NCBI GenBank assembly: GCA_012845835.1
Contig: JABAKD010000007.1
Location: forward strand, 11,390,511-11,454,510
Direction of reading: 5' to 3'
Source: Undaria pinnatifida
Lineage: Eukaryota > Sar > Phaeophyceae > Laminariales > Alariaceae
Length of the DNA: 64,000 bases
Shown here: positions 21,405 through 33,526 of the stretch, piece by piece
How positions within the stretch are numbered: position 1 is the first letter of the stretch
Layout of the letters: each line of letters begins with the position of its first letter
Position numbers and translations under genes: made by a program
Notes under the pieces: generated by a model
What the model saw: only the letters and a program-made list of their open reading frames with translations
The model's database searches: none
Told to the model about the DNA's origin: nothing

Positions 21405-22825
21405 AAAAAATGAAAATACACTCCATCCAGCTGTGAGATCGAAGATTTCGTCGAAACTCATCTTTGCAAGCTGTGTGTGATACTCCGATCGTGCGCATTA
21501 CGAGTTGTGTGTCCTCATTAAGGATATAGGTCGGCGACTCCCCTTACAACTACAGTGTAGCTATCAGGGTCAACAGGATAATTTTAGTCAGTCTGTGCGC
21601 GGAAACTATAAAACCCGTTTCTGAGGGGGACAAAATCTGACAGCTGTGAAGGGAAATGTATGCTTTTATCAAGTGAATCTTGTAAGTCGAATAACCGGTG
21701 AGGGGGGTGGGGCGGAGTTTTGAAGGACGTGGGGGCCTGGTTTTGATCAAAAGCGAGCGGGTTTGGAGGGAGGGGGGGGGGGGGAGGGGGCAATTTGTGC
21801 ATGTAAGCTAGAGATCCTTTCGAGGGGATAAATCTGACGGTTTTGGCACCAGTATATTATTTGGGGCGGGGGGGGGGGGTTGGGGCGGGGGGGGGGGGGG
21901 GAGGGGCGGGGGGGGGCAGCTCAATATGTGCCTGGAAACTATACATTATTTTGAGGGGATAAATGTGACGGTTTTAAATAATACATCAGTTTATCATGTA
22001 TATCCTGGGGTAAGTCGTACAATCAGTGAGTAAAGAGAGGGTGGAGTGTTCGAGGGGGTGGGGTTGGGATGGGTTGGAGGGGAGGTGGGGGGTGTGGGGG
22101 CGGGGGGGGGGGCGGGGGGGGAGGAAGGGCTTTAGGTGAGGGGTTTGTTATACGTGTGGTGCTAGGTCTAGGCGATGGTGCGGGTGATGGGGAAGAAGGA
22201 GGCGTTCGAGGCGGGGGGGGGGGGGGGGGACACAGCGGCATGGATGGCTCTCGAAAGATAATGAGGTGATATCCTGTGCGTGAAGTGTTTATTAATGTGG
22301 CGGATTTCGATATTTGGTGGGGCGTTTGAGTAAGGGAGAGCAAGAGGGGAGGGAGGGGGGGGGGGAGATTTTTCAGGAGGTTTAGGTCCCAAATATTATT
22401 CAAACACACTTCGGCTGTGAGATCAAAGATATGTAGCAGCTTGTTATACGCGTGGTGCTCGGTCTAGGCGATCGTGCAGGTGGTCGGAAAAGAGGGGGCG
22501 TTGGAGGGGGGGGGGGTGGGGGGGTGGGGGGGGGGGAGGAAGGGCTTTAGGTGAGGGGTTTGTTATACGAGTGGTGCTAGGTCTAGGCGATGGTGCGGGT
22601 GATGGGGAAGAAGGGGGCGTTCGAGGCGGGGGGGGGGGGGGGGGGACACAGCGGCATGGATGGCTCTCGAAAGATAATGAGGTGATATCCTGTGCGTGAA
22701 GTGTTTATTAATGTGGCGGATTTCGATATTTAGTGGGGCGTTCGAGTACGGGAGAGCAAGAGGGGGGGGGGGGGGGGGGGATTTTTTAGGAGGTTTAGGT
22801 CACAAATAATATTCAAATACACTTC
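21405..22825 (+). repeat. Family F composite repeat with duplicated distal segment
   Basis: The head starts near 21410, followed by G-rich subunits. The distal block (GGTGCTAGGTCTAGGCGATG, CGGCATGGATGGCTCTCGAA, GCGGATTTCGATATTTGGTG) occurs at 22157-22385 and again at 22565-22800, with a third partial start at 22440. G runs occur at 22215-22229, 22630-22646 and 22762-22780. Confidence 0.68.
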
Positions 22826-22828
22826 GGC

Positions 22829-23295
22829 TGTATTATAAAAAAAAAATGAAAATACACTCCAGCTGTGAGATCGAAGATTTCGTCGAAACTCATCTTTGCA
22901 AGCTGTGTGTGATACTCCGATCGCGCGCATTACGAGTTGTGTGTCCTCATTAAGGATATAGGTCGGCGACTCCCCTTACAACTACAGTGTAGCTATCAGG
23001 GTCAACAGGATGATTTTAGTCAGTCTGTGCGCGGAAACTATAAAACCCGTTTCTGAGGGGGACAAAATCTGACAGCTGTGAAAGGAAATGTATCCTTTTA
23101 TCAAGTGAATCTTGTAAGTCGAATAACCGGTGAGGGGGGTGGGGCGGAGTTTTGAAGGACGCGGGGGCCTGGTTTTGATCAAAAGCGAGCGGGTTTGGAG
23201 GGGGGGGGGGGGGGAAAGGGGGCAATTTGTGCATGTAAGCTAGAAATCCTTTCGAGGGGATAAATCTGACGGATTCGGCACCACCAGTATATTAT
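22829..23295 (+). repeat. Family F head-proximal fragment
   Basis: Head with TATTATAAAAAAAAAATGAA terminus, CAGCTGTGAGATCGAAGATT and the common body, then a G run at 23198-23213. It breaks off at a TCTGACGGATTCGGCACC motif just before the microsatellite. Confidence 0.68.
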
Positions 23296-23345
23296 GTGTT
23301 AATTCATGGATGATGTATGTATGATCTACAACAACAACGACAACA

Positions 23346-23690
23346 ACATTATAGTAGTAGTGATAGTAGTAGTAGTAGTAGCAGTAGGAGTAGTAGTAGT
23401 AGTAGTAGTGGTAGTAGCAGTAGCAGTAGTAGTAGTAGTAGCAGTAGTAGTAGTAGTCGTAGTAGTAGTAGTAGTAGTAGTAGTAGCAGCAGTAGTAGTA
23501 GTAGTAGTGGTAGTAGTAGTGGTAGTAGTAGTAGTAGTGGTAGTAGTAGTAGTAGTAGTGGTAGTAGTAGTAGTAGTGGTAGTAGTAGTAGTTAGTAGTT
23601 ATTAGTAGTAGTAGTGTAGTGGTACTAGTATAGTAGCAGTAGTAGCGGTAGTAGTAGAAGTAGTAGTAGCAATAACAGTAAATCATGCTC
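23346..23690. repeat. Long AGT trinucleotide microsatellite
   Basis: About 345 bp of TAG/AGT repeats with scattered AGC and GGT interruptions. All open frames through it encode poly-Ser, poly-Val or poly-Tyr and are not genes. Confidence 0.9.
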
Positions 23691-24505
23691 TGTCCGTGGT
23701 GTGAAGAGATTATGCAACCAACTGTACATTTAACCGAAGCTTGTGTAGGACACACCCTTTGTCAAGAAATATATCTAGCCTAAAACCAAGCAATCTCGGT
23801 TCCTTGTGACGGGGCCGAAACTGTAAACTGTCGCTTAAGCCGGGTACTCACAGTGTCAACTCGCTGGGACCTACCGGGTACCTGGTGTATGAAGAGAAGA
23901 AGAAGCGACGGCATGACGTGACGAACGCTTGTAGACCCGGTTGCCAGCCGGGGTAAATAATGGTATTAGTGAATACTTGTGTCACACGTGGTGTGCAAAT
24001 TGCCCTATCTTGTTGTGGGTTCATACGGGACGGTGGATATTGACGCATGCTATATATGGTACCTGGCTATTTGGTAGGTAACACATAAGAGTGCACCTAC
24101 CTGCTTCTATCGCCTAGGGCTCCTTGCTGGACGATTCACACGTATGACTCTGGTTTTTAGAAAGGCCATTACAACAGTCAGAGGGGTGCCAGGGCAATAT
24201 GGCCGCCTCATTGTTGGGGGAAGCCGCTGTATTCAGTCCAGGACATGATGAGCGCAATACCATAGATAGTCACGCCAGGCGATTTTGACCGCCCTGTATC
24301 GGGATACCCCCCAAACTCAGACCACAGCAGTATTGGCAGACCCCCTCCATGTTGAAACAGATGCGAAAGAAAAACGCCGTCCACTCATAGCAGCTACAAC
24401 GCTGCCGGGAAATGATTTGACCCTTTTTCTTAGACACCAGACAGGGAAAACCCGCGAAATTGTTGACGGAAAAAAAAGTTCTCATTCTCGTTGAACAAAC
24501 CCATA
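23691..24505. other. Spacer, nothing recognised
   Basis: No repeat family or exon could be supported here. Confidence 0.4.
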
Positions 24506-24507
24506 CG

Positions 24508-24815
24508 AGGCCATAGCTACGGCAGGGGGAGGGTCCTATTTTTAGGGCCCTTTTTTTTAGCAGTGGCTCGGGGTCACTCCGCGCGAGTGACTTCCCTGTT
24601 CCGGGCGGTCATAGCCTCACGTTCTGTTCTCATGTTCCGATTTGAACCCTTGGTGGGATGGTCAGCTACTAGACTAATAGGTTGCGCCAAACTAACCACC
24701 TGCTGTCGTGTTTTGGTCAGCGAGGTACAGCGTCACTCGTGCGAGAATGATTCGTCAAACCAGCCAGTGAAAAACATGGGGGGTGTACTCCCAACCGTAG
24801 CCTTGCTCACGGCCT
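24508..24815 (-). mobile_element. Family E MITE copy
   Basis: The ends are GGCCATAGCTACGGCAGGGG and CTCCCAACCGTAGCCTTG. Inside are GTGGCTCGGGGTCACTCCGC, GGTTGCGCCAAACTAACCAC and a second palindrome half CGTCACTCGTGCGAG. Confidence 0.6.
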
Positions 24816-25264
24816 AGGTATACTACTATACATACCACGAAAAGACCTGAGGCAGTTTCCGACGGTTTGGGGGGAAGGAGCTTCCCGTCCTTCAGAATCC
24901 GGCCTTCAGGGTCCGTTTCAGCAAAAAAGCGGTACCTGCTACGTACGGTCGCACGCGTCCCGACGAAACACACGAACAAAAAGATGATACACCAACAGCG
25001 CCGGTCACACATACAGTAAGTCATACTATATATTACTAGTAATAGAATATATGAAGCGGAGCCAGTTACTACTGGTTGGAGCGGGGTAGGGAAGTGCATG
25101 GTCTTACTGCGTCCGGACGCAAAGCACGAAGCAACAGCCCTTGCATTGTGCGACACGCGCGCGGGGTGGTGTACGTGTAACTCGCCCTACTTGTTGCGCG
25201 CATCCCGAGCAAATAACGCCTTCTATGGTAGAAGAGGTGCAATACACACACTCATTATTCTGAG

Positions 25265-26210
25265 GCTGCTTTCTTTGCGAGGCTCAATACCACACCCAAA
25301 TCTGACCTGGTAAAACAAACCGAAAGTAAGTGGGTGTGTTCTCTACATCTACCACTGTTTTTTCACCCGTCGGCACCCAGCACCCCAGCAGTGTCTGTGC
25401 AGATCCCTCACGACAGAGCGAGACCAGAGTAACACAATTCGCCCTGCTTAATGTGACATGCGCGAGACGGTTACTACAGCAGCAAAGAACATGCACGCTG
25501 CGCTACGGCTGCACCCTATAATAACGTATTGTGGGTTTCCATTCCTCGGAGAGCTTTATCTACCCTATATCACACCCACATGTCTGCCTTCCAGAGTAAC
25601 AAAAAATATAGTTTAGGTCTAAAATCTTTGGGTGTGCTTCAAATTTTGCTGCTACGATATCCAGCACCCCCGCATCGCCCGTGCAGATCACTCACGCTAG
25701 AGCGAGACAATAACAGCACGCTTCGCCTCTCTTGTGTGACATGCGCGAGCCAGATACTACAGCAAGCAGCAGCAGCAGCAAACAAAACACGTGCTACGGT
25801 ACGGCTGCTGCGCCTGCTAATAATGTTTCCGACGAGGCTTGTTTCCTTCGAGAGCTCTAGACTATACCCCGCCCACAGGTGATTTCTTCACCATCACGAG
25901 AAAAAAAACGAAAGTTTTTGTGTGTTCACATTTTTTTGCTGCAGCATAGCCGCTGCTGCTGCTGCTAATTATTTTCCCAACCATCGAAATCCAGCACCCC
26001 AGGTGTCTGTGCAGATGTCTCACGCTGGAGAGCGAGTCAATAATAATAGTACAATTCGCTGTACTTCTGTGGCCCGCGCGAGACTGTTGCGTTAGCTCAT
26101 TGCGCGGGATACGGCACGGCTGCACCTACTGGGTTCTGGGGCCCGTTTCCTCGGAGAGCTCTTCTATGGTACAGACACACCCAAACCTGACTTCCAGAAA
26201 ACTATACAAC
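25265..26210. repeat. Three diverged tandem units of about 300 bp
   Basis: Each unit has CACCC-AAATCTGACCT..., CAGCACCCC...GTGCAGATC, ACTCACGCTAGAGCGAGAC, TGTGACATGCGCGAGA, GCTACGGCTGCACC and a CCTCGGAGAGCT end. Unit starts are near 25265, 25560 and 25865. CAG/CTG runs differ between units. I find no frame conserved in all three, so I regard it as non-coding. Confidence 0.65.
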
Positions 26211-26780
26211 AAATAGGGTGAGCGTCGGACTCACGGCTGACGTCCTTGAAAATCAGTTATAAATTAGGGTGAGCGTCTTTACGTTAAGCTGTTTCTTTCG
26301 CCCATCGACATGCAGCACCACCAGCGTGACCGTGCCAATTTCATTGAATGCCTCATCATGCTATCCAGAGAGGCAACATCTATATCCATCTGTATTTATG
26401 TGTAGCCTCAAACTACGAGACGGGGAGCGGTAGATAGTAGATATGCATAGCATTTGCAGTGCACCCGGACGGATACTCGTATGTATGGCCTGGCTAGTAC
26501 GTACATCCAGTATTTATTAATAGTACGATAATTCTACTGGAAAACAAGCCCACGGTGACCAGGCCGATGCTTTGTGCCGCAGAGAGACAACACCTACTAT
26601 ATGTAGCAACGAGACCGAGAGAGATTTGCGTCGCCAGCACCGTAGACCCCGGCCAACAATCATTTGGCATAGTAGATATATCCTACTAGACTATACTACT
26701 ATTAAACGGAAAACACGAATGGTGTTGAAGCGGAATATAGCGCAGTTTTTCACTTGGGGACCCAGGAGGGGGTCACTTGC
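26211..26780. other. Spacer, nothing recognised
   Basis: Apart from a TTAGGGTGAGCGTC motif repeated at 26211 and 26267, nothing is identified. Confidence 0.4.
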
Positions 26781-27030
26781 GACCCATGCCACGATGGAGA
26801 TGCACCACTTTTTTTTCGTGAAGTTCCTCAATTTGAAAGCTTAAGACCTCTCCCAAAAACTGATTTGGAGGAAAAATAAACTGCTACCATACCGGATGAA
26901 AAATCCCATGGCTTACGTACACAACGAGAATCATGCAAAAAAATGGCCTATTATTTATTTGTTTTCCGACGATACTTTGGGTTATTAAGGAGCCCCATGA
27001 CTCAGAAAACAAAACAAATGGCACAAAATG
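26781..27030 (-). mobile_element. Family A MITE copy
   Basis: Left end GACCCATGCCACGATGGAG, then GGTGCACC-like start, CTCAATTTGAAAGCTTAAGA, AAAAACTGATTTGGAGGAAA, GATGAAAAATCCCATGGC and GAGCCCCATGACTCAGAAAA. The right terminus is missing. Confidence 0.6.
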
Positions 27031-27074
27031 CTAGTTTAGATTATACGTCTAACGTAGCATACATACATACGTCG

Positions 27075-27340
27075 AAAACACGGCCTTTATTTGCAGTGGT
27101 TCGGGGTCACCCGCTCGCGCGTGTGACCCCCCGCTATTCCTTTGCCTCGGCCTTAAGCTAACGTGCGGTTCGAATTCGCGATGTTAACCAGCAATATAAT
27201 GGAGTTATTTGAAGCTGCACTGCGCCAAGACGATGACAGCTAACGTCGCTTTGTCGGAGAGGAGAGTGGAAAAAACCTACACCCGGTGAAAAAATAGCCT
27301 CCCTACCGAGCCGTATGTAGCCTTAGTCTGGGGCTCCCCG
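27075..27340 (-). mobile_element. Family E MITE copy
   Basis: GCAGTGGTTCGGGGTCACCC, CGCGTGTGACCCCC, CTGCGCCAAGACGATGACAG and the end CCCTACCGAGCCGTATGTAG place it in family E, reverse orientation. Confidence 0.55.
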
Positions 27341-27838
27341 TGGTTTCGAAAAGAGATATTGCTCCTCCCCATCGTGACGCGCGTCAATTGCCCTGGCGAC
27401 GGCGACATACATACTAAGAACGCCCAGGGTGCAGACGAAATAGGCGACTCTCCCTGCAGACCTCCCTATCTACCAAAAGCAGGCAGGCTCTACGATGTTC
27501 ACTCACTTGTGTGCGTGTCCTTCGAGAAGCAAGATACTTGGAGTATTCCTTGCACCACGGGTCACGGAAGGGAACTGAGTGTAGGTTGTGCGAGGGCGAG
27601 GCAAAATTTCATCGTCCCCGTTTCTCCTGGACCCTCGCGCCTTCAAAGACACGTGCAACCTTTTTATATCCCACATATTATACGTATATCCCACATCATG
27701 GCTCCCCAGCTTTTTGCTAGGCTCTCCCAGGGCAACGCAATACCATATATATAGCAGGTAGTACTACGGTTACCATGTATGTATCTTGCATCACAATATA
27801 TATCAGGGTCCTACAACCATACTATAGCGGGTACTACC
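27341..27838. other. Spacer, nothing recognised
   Basis: Frames on both strands here are short and lack domains. Confidence 0.4.
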
Positions 27839-28110
27839 GAGCAATTCCACGGTAGGGTTGCAGCAGAAAGTCCCTGAGTTCCTCACAACATGATGAGGAA
27901 CTCAATATCTCCACCGAAAAATGACTTGGACGGCATTCGATCGCACAACTTGACCAAGCTTCTATGCCTTAGTCCTATTAAGGAAAAAATATGTACTCAC
28001 TCGGGAAATTACTTCATTGACCGGCAGTTTCTCACATGAGGCACTCAATCGCCCAGGAGCTTTTGGCGCAATCATACAACTGCAACCCCTACAGTGAGAC
28101 GAGTCTGTCA
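27839..28110 (+). mobile_element. Family G MITE copy
   Basis: Left end GCAATTCCACGGTAGGGTTG, interior AAAAATGACTTGGACGGCAT, CAAGCTTCTATGCCTTAGTC and TTGACCGGCAGTTTCTCACA, and right end CTGCAACCCCTACAGTGAG. Confidence 0.65.
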
Positions 28111-29048
28111 CATACATACCCAGGTCTAAAAAACACATAATTACGTGTGATAAATAAAGCAGAATTACAAGATACAAAAAATTATCAAGACCATCCAAAT
28201 ACGCTCCTGTGAGACACAAACAGGCAACACAACGAACGGTCGGTGCAGATCGACGAGTAATAATGGCGATGTTGAGCCCTACTGCTGTACGCGCGATAAA
28301 AATGAATGGCACGTGCCGGGGTGGACAAGGGAAGCCACCTGCGAAGACGGCTTGTTGCTGTGTTGTCTAGATGGTCGCTTACGGGCGCAAAAAGCTCCTA
28401 CTAAATACGAGTGGAGTGAGGCTAATAATGGTAAAAAATTACAAGTGATTTAAAAAAAAATCTGTTTAAGTTATCAAGGCGTCGGGGGGGGGGGGGGGGG
28501 GGGGGGAGGGGTGTTGTCAAACCCATGTGAAAACAGATACGCCACAATAATTAGTAAGACTTAGTGTGGTCTGGTAAAAATGTTGCAGAATTACCAGCTC
28601 GTTTACAGTCCGGCGGTGCAAAATATTCCAGAAAATAAATGGTGTACCTACAGTATTATTACGTACATCACGCAAGACCGTACCCCCCTCTTTCGATGCA
28701 GAGTTTAGAACCGATTTCCTCCAAACCAATGGCGGCATACAGAACGAACATATACTCGCATATATGGAGGCGTTCCCGAAATCGATTGTTTTTGAGACAT
28801 CTTCTCCGTAGACGAATCGATCGGTATTTTGTTTTTGCTCCCCCTCCCTGTTGTCACGGCAAGATATTTCTTCATAATCATTCAATAATGGCGATGTACG
28901 TGTCGCCCCACGTGTTTTTTTTGGGAAACATGTCGGTGAGATATTTCTACAGATAGACGTGCAAAAAAAGAGAGATTGGTGTTGTTTGTTTGGCCTATGT
29001 ATTCCCGTCATCACCACAAGGTTACGGTGGAGGGATCACCCCCATTTG
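28111..29048. other. Spacer with a 25-bp poly-G run
   Basis: The G run lies at 28482-28506. A 166-codon minus frame (28517-29017) shows no domain or composition that would support a gene. Confidence 0.45.
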
Positions 29049-29354
29049 ACGCATGCTACACGGTAGATGTATTAAGGTATACCCTTTTTCGTCTGGAACG
29101 ACTTTTGAATGGCGGGGCTCCTTGATGACCCAAAATCGTCGGGAAAAAATATTAGCTCATTTATTTAAAAAAACACACACAGAATTTCCGATTTTTAGTC
29201 AAGCCCATGAAATATTTCATCCACACCGGGGCAGCATTTTTTTTCCCCCCTCTCGAAATTATTTTTTTTGGTTAAGGAGATTGTTTTAAGCTCTAAATAA
29301 AGTGAGGAATCTCGAGAGAAAAAGGTGGCCCTTGAACCTCTATCGTAGCACGCA
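29049..29354 (+). mobile_element. Family A MITE copy
   Basis: The termini are GACGCATGCTACACGGTAG and CTATCGTAGCACGCATC. The interior has GAATGGCGGGGCTCCTTGAT, AAAATCGTCGGGAAAAA, AAGCCCATGAAATATTTCAT, GTTTTAAGCTCTAAATAAAG. Confidence 0.7.
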
Positions 29355-29361
29355 TCATTTC

Positions 29362-29925
29362 CACTACTGGGGTGAGGGGAGCGCTTCACTTCACCACTCG
29401 CGCGAGTGGGACTCTGTTGTACCTCATCCATAAAAAAAAAACGTTTTTTTTAGGCGTAGAAATATATTTTGGCGCAGCGTAGCTTTTTTAGCTTTTACCG
29501 TTCCATTGCGGAATCATTTCACGCATGTTTGACGCGGCCTACACGATTGATAGACGTGGTAGCAGTTTTCGTCTGGGATGTTTTTTTTCATGACGGGGCT
29601 CCTTTACCCAAAATCGTCGTAAATCCGACATTTTTTTTGTATGATTCTCGTTGCATACCTAGGTCATGGGATTTTTCATCCGCGATAAAGCAGGTTTATT
29701 TTTCATCCGGGGGATCAAATCGGTTTTTGGGTTAGGAAGGGCATGCCTTTTACCCTCCTAAAGCGAGGAACCTCAGAGAAGAAAGTGGTGCACCTCTATC
29801 GTAACACGGCATCACACGTTTACGAAAGCTTAACATCGCAACGGAACAGCTGATCACGCGCGCGAGCGATCCCGACCCACTGCAAACTCCCGCCAAAAAG
29901 TGACTTCCCTAACGTAACTCAAGTC
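29362..29925 (+). mobile_element. Family E MITE split by a family A insertion
   Basis: The left part holds CCACTCGCGCGAGTGGGACT and TTGGCGCAGCGTAGC, ending with CATTGCGGAATCATTTCACG near 29528. The right part resumes at 29813 with ACGAAAGCTTAACATCGCAA, CACGCGCGCGAGCGATCCCG and CTTCCCTAACGTAACTC. Confidence 0.65.
29529..29812 (+). mobile_element. Family A MITE nested in family E
   Basis: GACGCGGCCTACACGATTG at the left, CTCTATCGTAACACGGCATC at the right, with GACGGGGCTCCTTTACCC, AAATCGTCGTAAATCCGACA, TTGCATACCTAGGTCATGGG and a local duplication of TTTTTCATCCG inside. Confidence 0.7.
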
Positions 29926-29939
29926 TCTGTGGAGAATGT

Positions 29940-31440
29940 TTTGCTCGAAAAACGCCGGAGGGGGGAGTGTGTATTATCTTGCGCTATGACTCCAAACATA
30001 TTTCGTGGAGATATTTCCAAAGATGTGCATAGCTCGGGGTTGTTAGCTGCTTGCGCTCTGTCTCTGTGGTCGAGACCAATAGGTGCCAACATCGTGCGAA
30101 AAGAGGGGTGTGTGTTCTCTCGCAGGGGCTGGCTTTGGAAAGATTTTGTCGATACGTTTCAATAGACGCGTGCTATAGCTCGGTGTCGTTTTTGTGACCT
30201 CCACGGCACCGAGAGCAATTGCCTTGAAAACATCTTCGATGGGGACCGGTGTGTTATCTTGCGTGTTTGGCATCGAAATATGTGCTGTCAACATATGTTT
30301 TACGTGTGTTTCTGTGTACATTCGCGCGTTTCTATATTTGCAAATATATAGTCAAGACATTTGCACCGAAGCTGTGCATAGTCCGGCCTTCTTATTTGTA
30401 TAGTACACTTTCCCCGTTACCTTTTTTTTATCTTCGAACACCTCTCCGATGGTGTGTATGATCTTGCCCTTGTTTGGTGTCGGAAAATTGTTCCCAAGAT
30501 ACTTCCATGCACCACCAAGGCTACGGTAGGTACTAGGGGGGATGCTACGACGGTGTAATGATCATGTTATGATGATGTTATGATGATGTTATGATGATGT
30601 TATCATGATGTTATCATTATGTTATGATGATACGATGATGTTATGACATACCCCCATTGTCAATACCGGGTTTAAGCCACTCGCACGAGTGACTCTGTTA
30701 TCTCACGGACACAATACCCTGATCACGGTTTTGGCGCAGCGTAGCTCACCATGTCCTTGCGGGTTCATGTCGCAAGGCCAAAACCAGTGCCAAGGCTTAA
30801 GAGACTGGGATGGAACAGGGCGGTCACTCGCGCGGGTGACCCCCTCGCGCGAGTGACCCCGAGAAACTACAAAACAAATTTCCCCAAACGTGATCCCCTT
30901 ACCATATAGACTCGGTTCATGGAAGAAGATGTGGATGGCCCGGCGCTGTGGATATTTGATTCCTTCAAAATCTATCTAATCAATGGGGTTGGTTATCTTG
31001 CCCTTGGTCGGCTTCGGAAATTTGTTGGCGAGTTATTTCCCTAGGAGATGTGTGCATGGCCCGGATTTTTTTGTTTGTGCGCTCTCTTCGCTTCACTTTT
31101 TTTTTTTGTCTATTTTCGAGAAAATCGTTCGCGGGGGGGGTGTGGTATATCTTGCGTGGTGGTCTTTTGCAACACCTTATTATCGATATATTTCCATGGA
31201 TATCTGATGCATAGCTCTCGGCGTTAGACGGTTGTTCACACTGCCGTCCCCGTTGCCGAGCAAGCGTTTTTCGCGACTACTGGACATCAGAGGGTGGGTG
31301 TGTTATCTTGGGTGGGTGTATTATCTTGCGTGTTGGCCTTGGAAATATCTCGTCCATAGACGGACGCACAGCTTTTGGCTTTTGCACCACCACCCTTCTC
31401 GCGGTTGTCGGGAAAATATTCCTCAAAAATGGTTGTCTCG
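29940..31440. repeat. Degenerate tandem array, unit about 160-230 bp
   Basis: A module of GTGTTATCTTGCGTGTTGGC, GGAAATAT-TCC, TGTGCATAGC(T/C)CGG and a CTTCGAAAACATCTTCGATG-like stretch recurs at about 29960, 30250, 30460, 30990, 31150 and 31300. It is interrupted by a family A end fragment (about 30165) and a family E MITE. Confidence 0.55.
30517..30920 (+). mobile_element. Family E MITE with an internal 12-bp minisatellite
   Basis: Left end CCAAGGCTACGGTAGGTACT, then TTATGATGATG-type repeats (30557-30645), TTTAAGCCACTCGCACGAGT, TTGGCGCAGCGTAGCTCACC, and a doubled palindrome GTCACTCGCGCGGGTGACCC plus CTCGCGCGAGTGACCCC. The right end is CCCTTACCATATAGACTCGG. Confidence 0.68.
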
Positions 31441-32076
31441 TGCGTTCTACGAAACAGTACTGTCTTGCTCTTCTTCCAGAAATTCGTCGACTGCTAGAGC
31501 AAAACAAGTCGCGTAGCGGAACGTTGCGCAAAAAAACAAACAACACTCGAATGTACTACGAGTACTATTATGGTATGCTCAGGTTGGGAAGGGAAAATGG
31601 TATTCTGGCTTTATTCCGATAGGGTGGCGGGAGTGGGTTCGTTCCCTTTTTATGTCTGGCCTCGTCCGGTGTACTCCGGAGTTCGCTTCAGCAGAAATAT
31701 AGAGACCGAACAACTTCAAAGGGTATTTTATAATGAAGCAAGGGCATATACCAGGTCCCAAGTATAGGACAATGGTTTTCAAATTAGATATGATGCGCTT
31801 GCGTGGTATATATCTACTCGGAATTTGTTAATTGCACCCTGGAACACCTTAGCCCGGCCACCTTTCGTCGGATCCCGAATCAAAGGCACTCGCAGGGATA
31901 TTCAGCGCAACACAAGCCACATTATTCTATTCGTACAACACTGCACAATAATAGTACCTCGAATATTTCACGTTCATTTAGAAAATGTGCCCTTATTTGC
32001 TTGTGCTTCCTTGTTCCGATAAGGTTTTTGTGAGTGACTTTCACGCTGAACAATTTCAGAGGACAAATAATGAAGA
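31441..32076. other. Spacer, nothing recognised
   Basis: No gene or repeat family could be supported. Confidence 0.4.
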
Positions 32077-32340
32077 CTGATGCTACGATAGCCCCCCCCC
32101 CCCAACGCCAGCGATTTTCATTAACGAACGTTTCATGGCTGGTCGATGCAAGGAAGGATGCTATTGAGAAAACTTTATCCATATATTTTCTTGTGTGCAA
32201 AGATCTAACGATCAACGACGTCGGGGAGGGTGTCGAGGGACACCGTATTCCATGAGATAGCACTGGTATCATGGGAGCTGGTTTTGAAACCGGCGATATC
32301 GTTAATGAAAAGTTGGGGGGGCTGCCGTAGATCGACTCTG
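32077..32340 (-). mobile_element. Family D MITE copy
   Basis: Reverse orientation: CTGATGCTACGATAGCCCCC, TTAACGAACGTTTCATGGCT, GGTTTTGAAACCGGCGATAT, and the end GGGCTGCCGTAGATCGACTC. Confidence 0.68.
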
Positions 32341-33526
32341 AAATGCTACTGAAACAACAACACACGAAGATATAGTATATGCTTTGCAAGTACACTAGTT
32401 ACACAAATTTACTACGAGTAAGCAATGGCATAATATGATAGGGACGATATTCACCCACGAGTTACATAAGGGAAAATGTGTGGCAATAGTGCACACGAAT
32501 CTTGTACGCGGTTGGCGGTGCTGCGGCCGTCAAAATCCAGCGTACAGGACATTATGTAGGACTGAAGCGTCTACATCAGAACTGCTGAAAGGCCGGCTTT
32601 GCTGCGGGTGGAGCTGGGATAACAGCATCATCAGTGCAGCCAGGTCCGACGCCTGGGGCTTAGACAAGAAGTGGCAGCTCGCTCGCCTAAGTCGACGCCT
32701 TTTTCAACGCGTTCATGGTTAGGAGCTGTTAGCTTTTTCTTCTCCTCTGTGCGCTTTGTGTGTCGAACGACCTGAAACTATGACCTACAACATGATCACG
32801 AACACGAGCACGTACAGCACAAACTGACGAAAACACACTAGTGATACACCACACGGACACACCGTCACACACAGTACACTCGCAAATTCTGTTTCTTGTT
32901 GCAAACACATATAAACGTCACCCCGCGACGAATGTTGGCAATATGGGATTCGCGTTTTGGTCCATGCGTCCCCAGCCCCCCTCCTCTGCGCACGTGAAGA
33001 TTGTAGTAAAAGAGGATTTCTCTCCGAAAAAGAAAGTCTCAATGGCGGTTCGCCCCTTAGAGCTTTCTCGCTCTTCATCGCTCTGAGTGATTCGTTAGTA
33101 CGTGCCTATGCTTTTGTTCCAAGGACACAGCGTGGAGGAGTCGATCGCAGAACGTCATCGTCCTCGATAGTCACCCCCATCGAGTTGCGAGGACCTCCAC
33201 TGTTTATTCACGTTGCCTGTAACAAGTCAAACTGGTGCATCCAGACGACTTGAGTCGGTCGAGCAACGACACAATTTTTTCAGCGATGGGAGTACTAGGC
33301 AATCGCCGAAATTCCATCGTTGCACTGACGCTCACATAAATCGGGCTAAGTGGGGTGTTGCAAAAACGGGGAGTTGGGGAAAATTGGAAGGTCGGATAGA
33401 TGGAAGGCGTACGCTGGTACAATGGCACCCGTTTCGCAGGGATGATTGGTATGCGTCGGACAGGGGGGGGGGGGGTTGGGGGGGGGAGGAAGATGATATG
33501 ATGCGCGACGACTGTCCAGGCCAGTG
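32341..33526. other. Spacer, nothing recognised
   Basis: Several overlapping short frames on both strands. None carries a domain or clear splice context. Confidence 0.4.

Noticed and set aside
23240-23755. 171-codon Tyr-rich and other frames
   Set aside because: They are translations of the AGT microsatellite.
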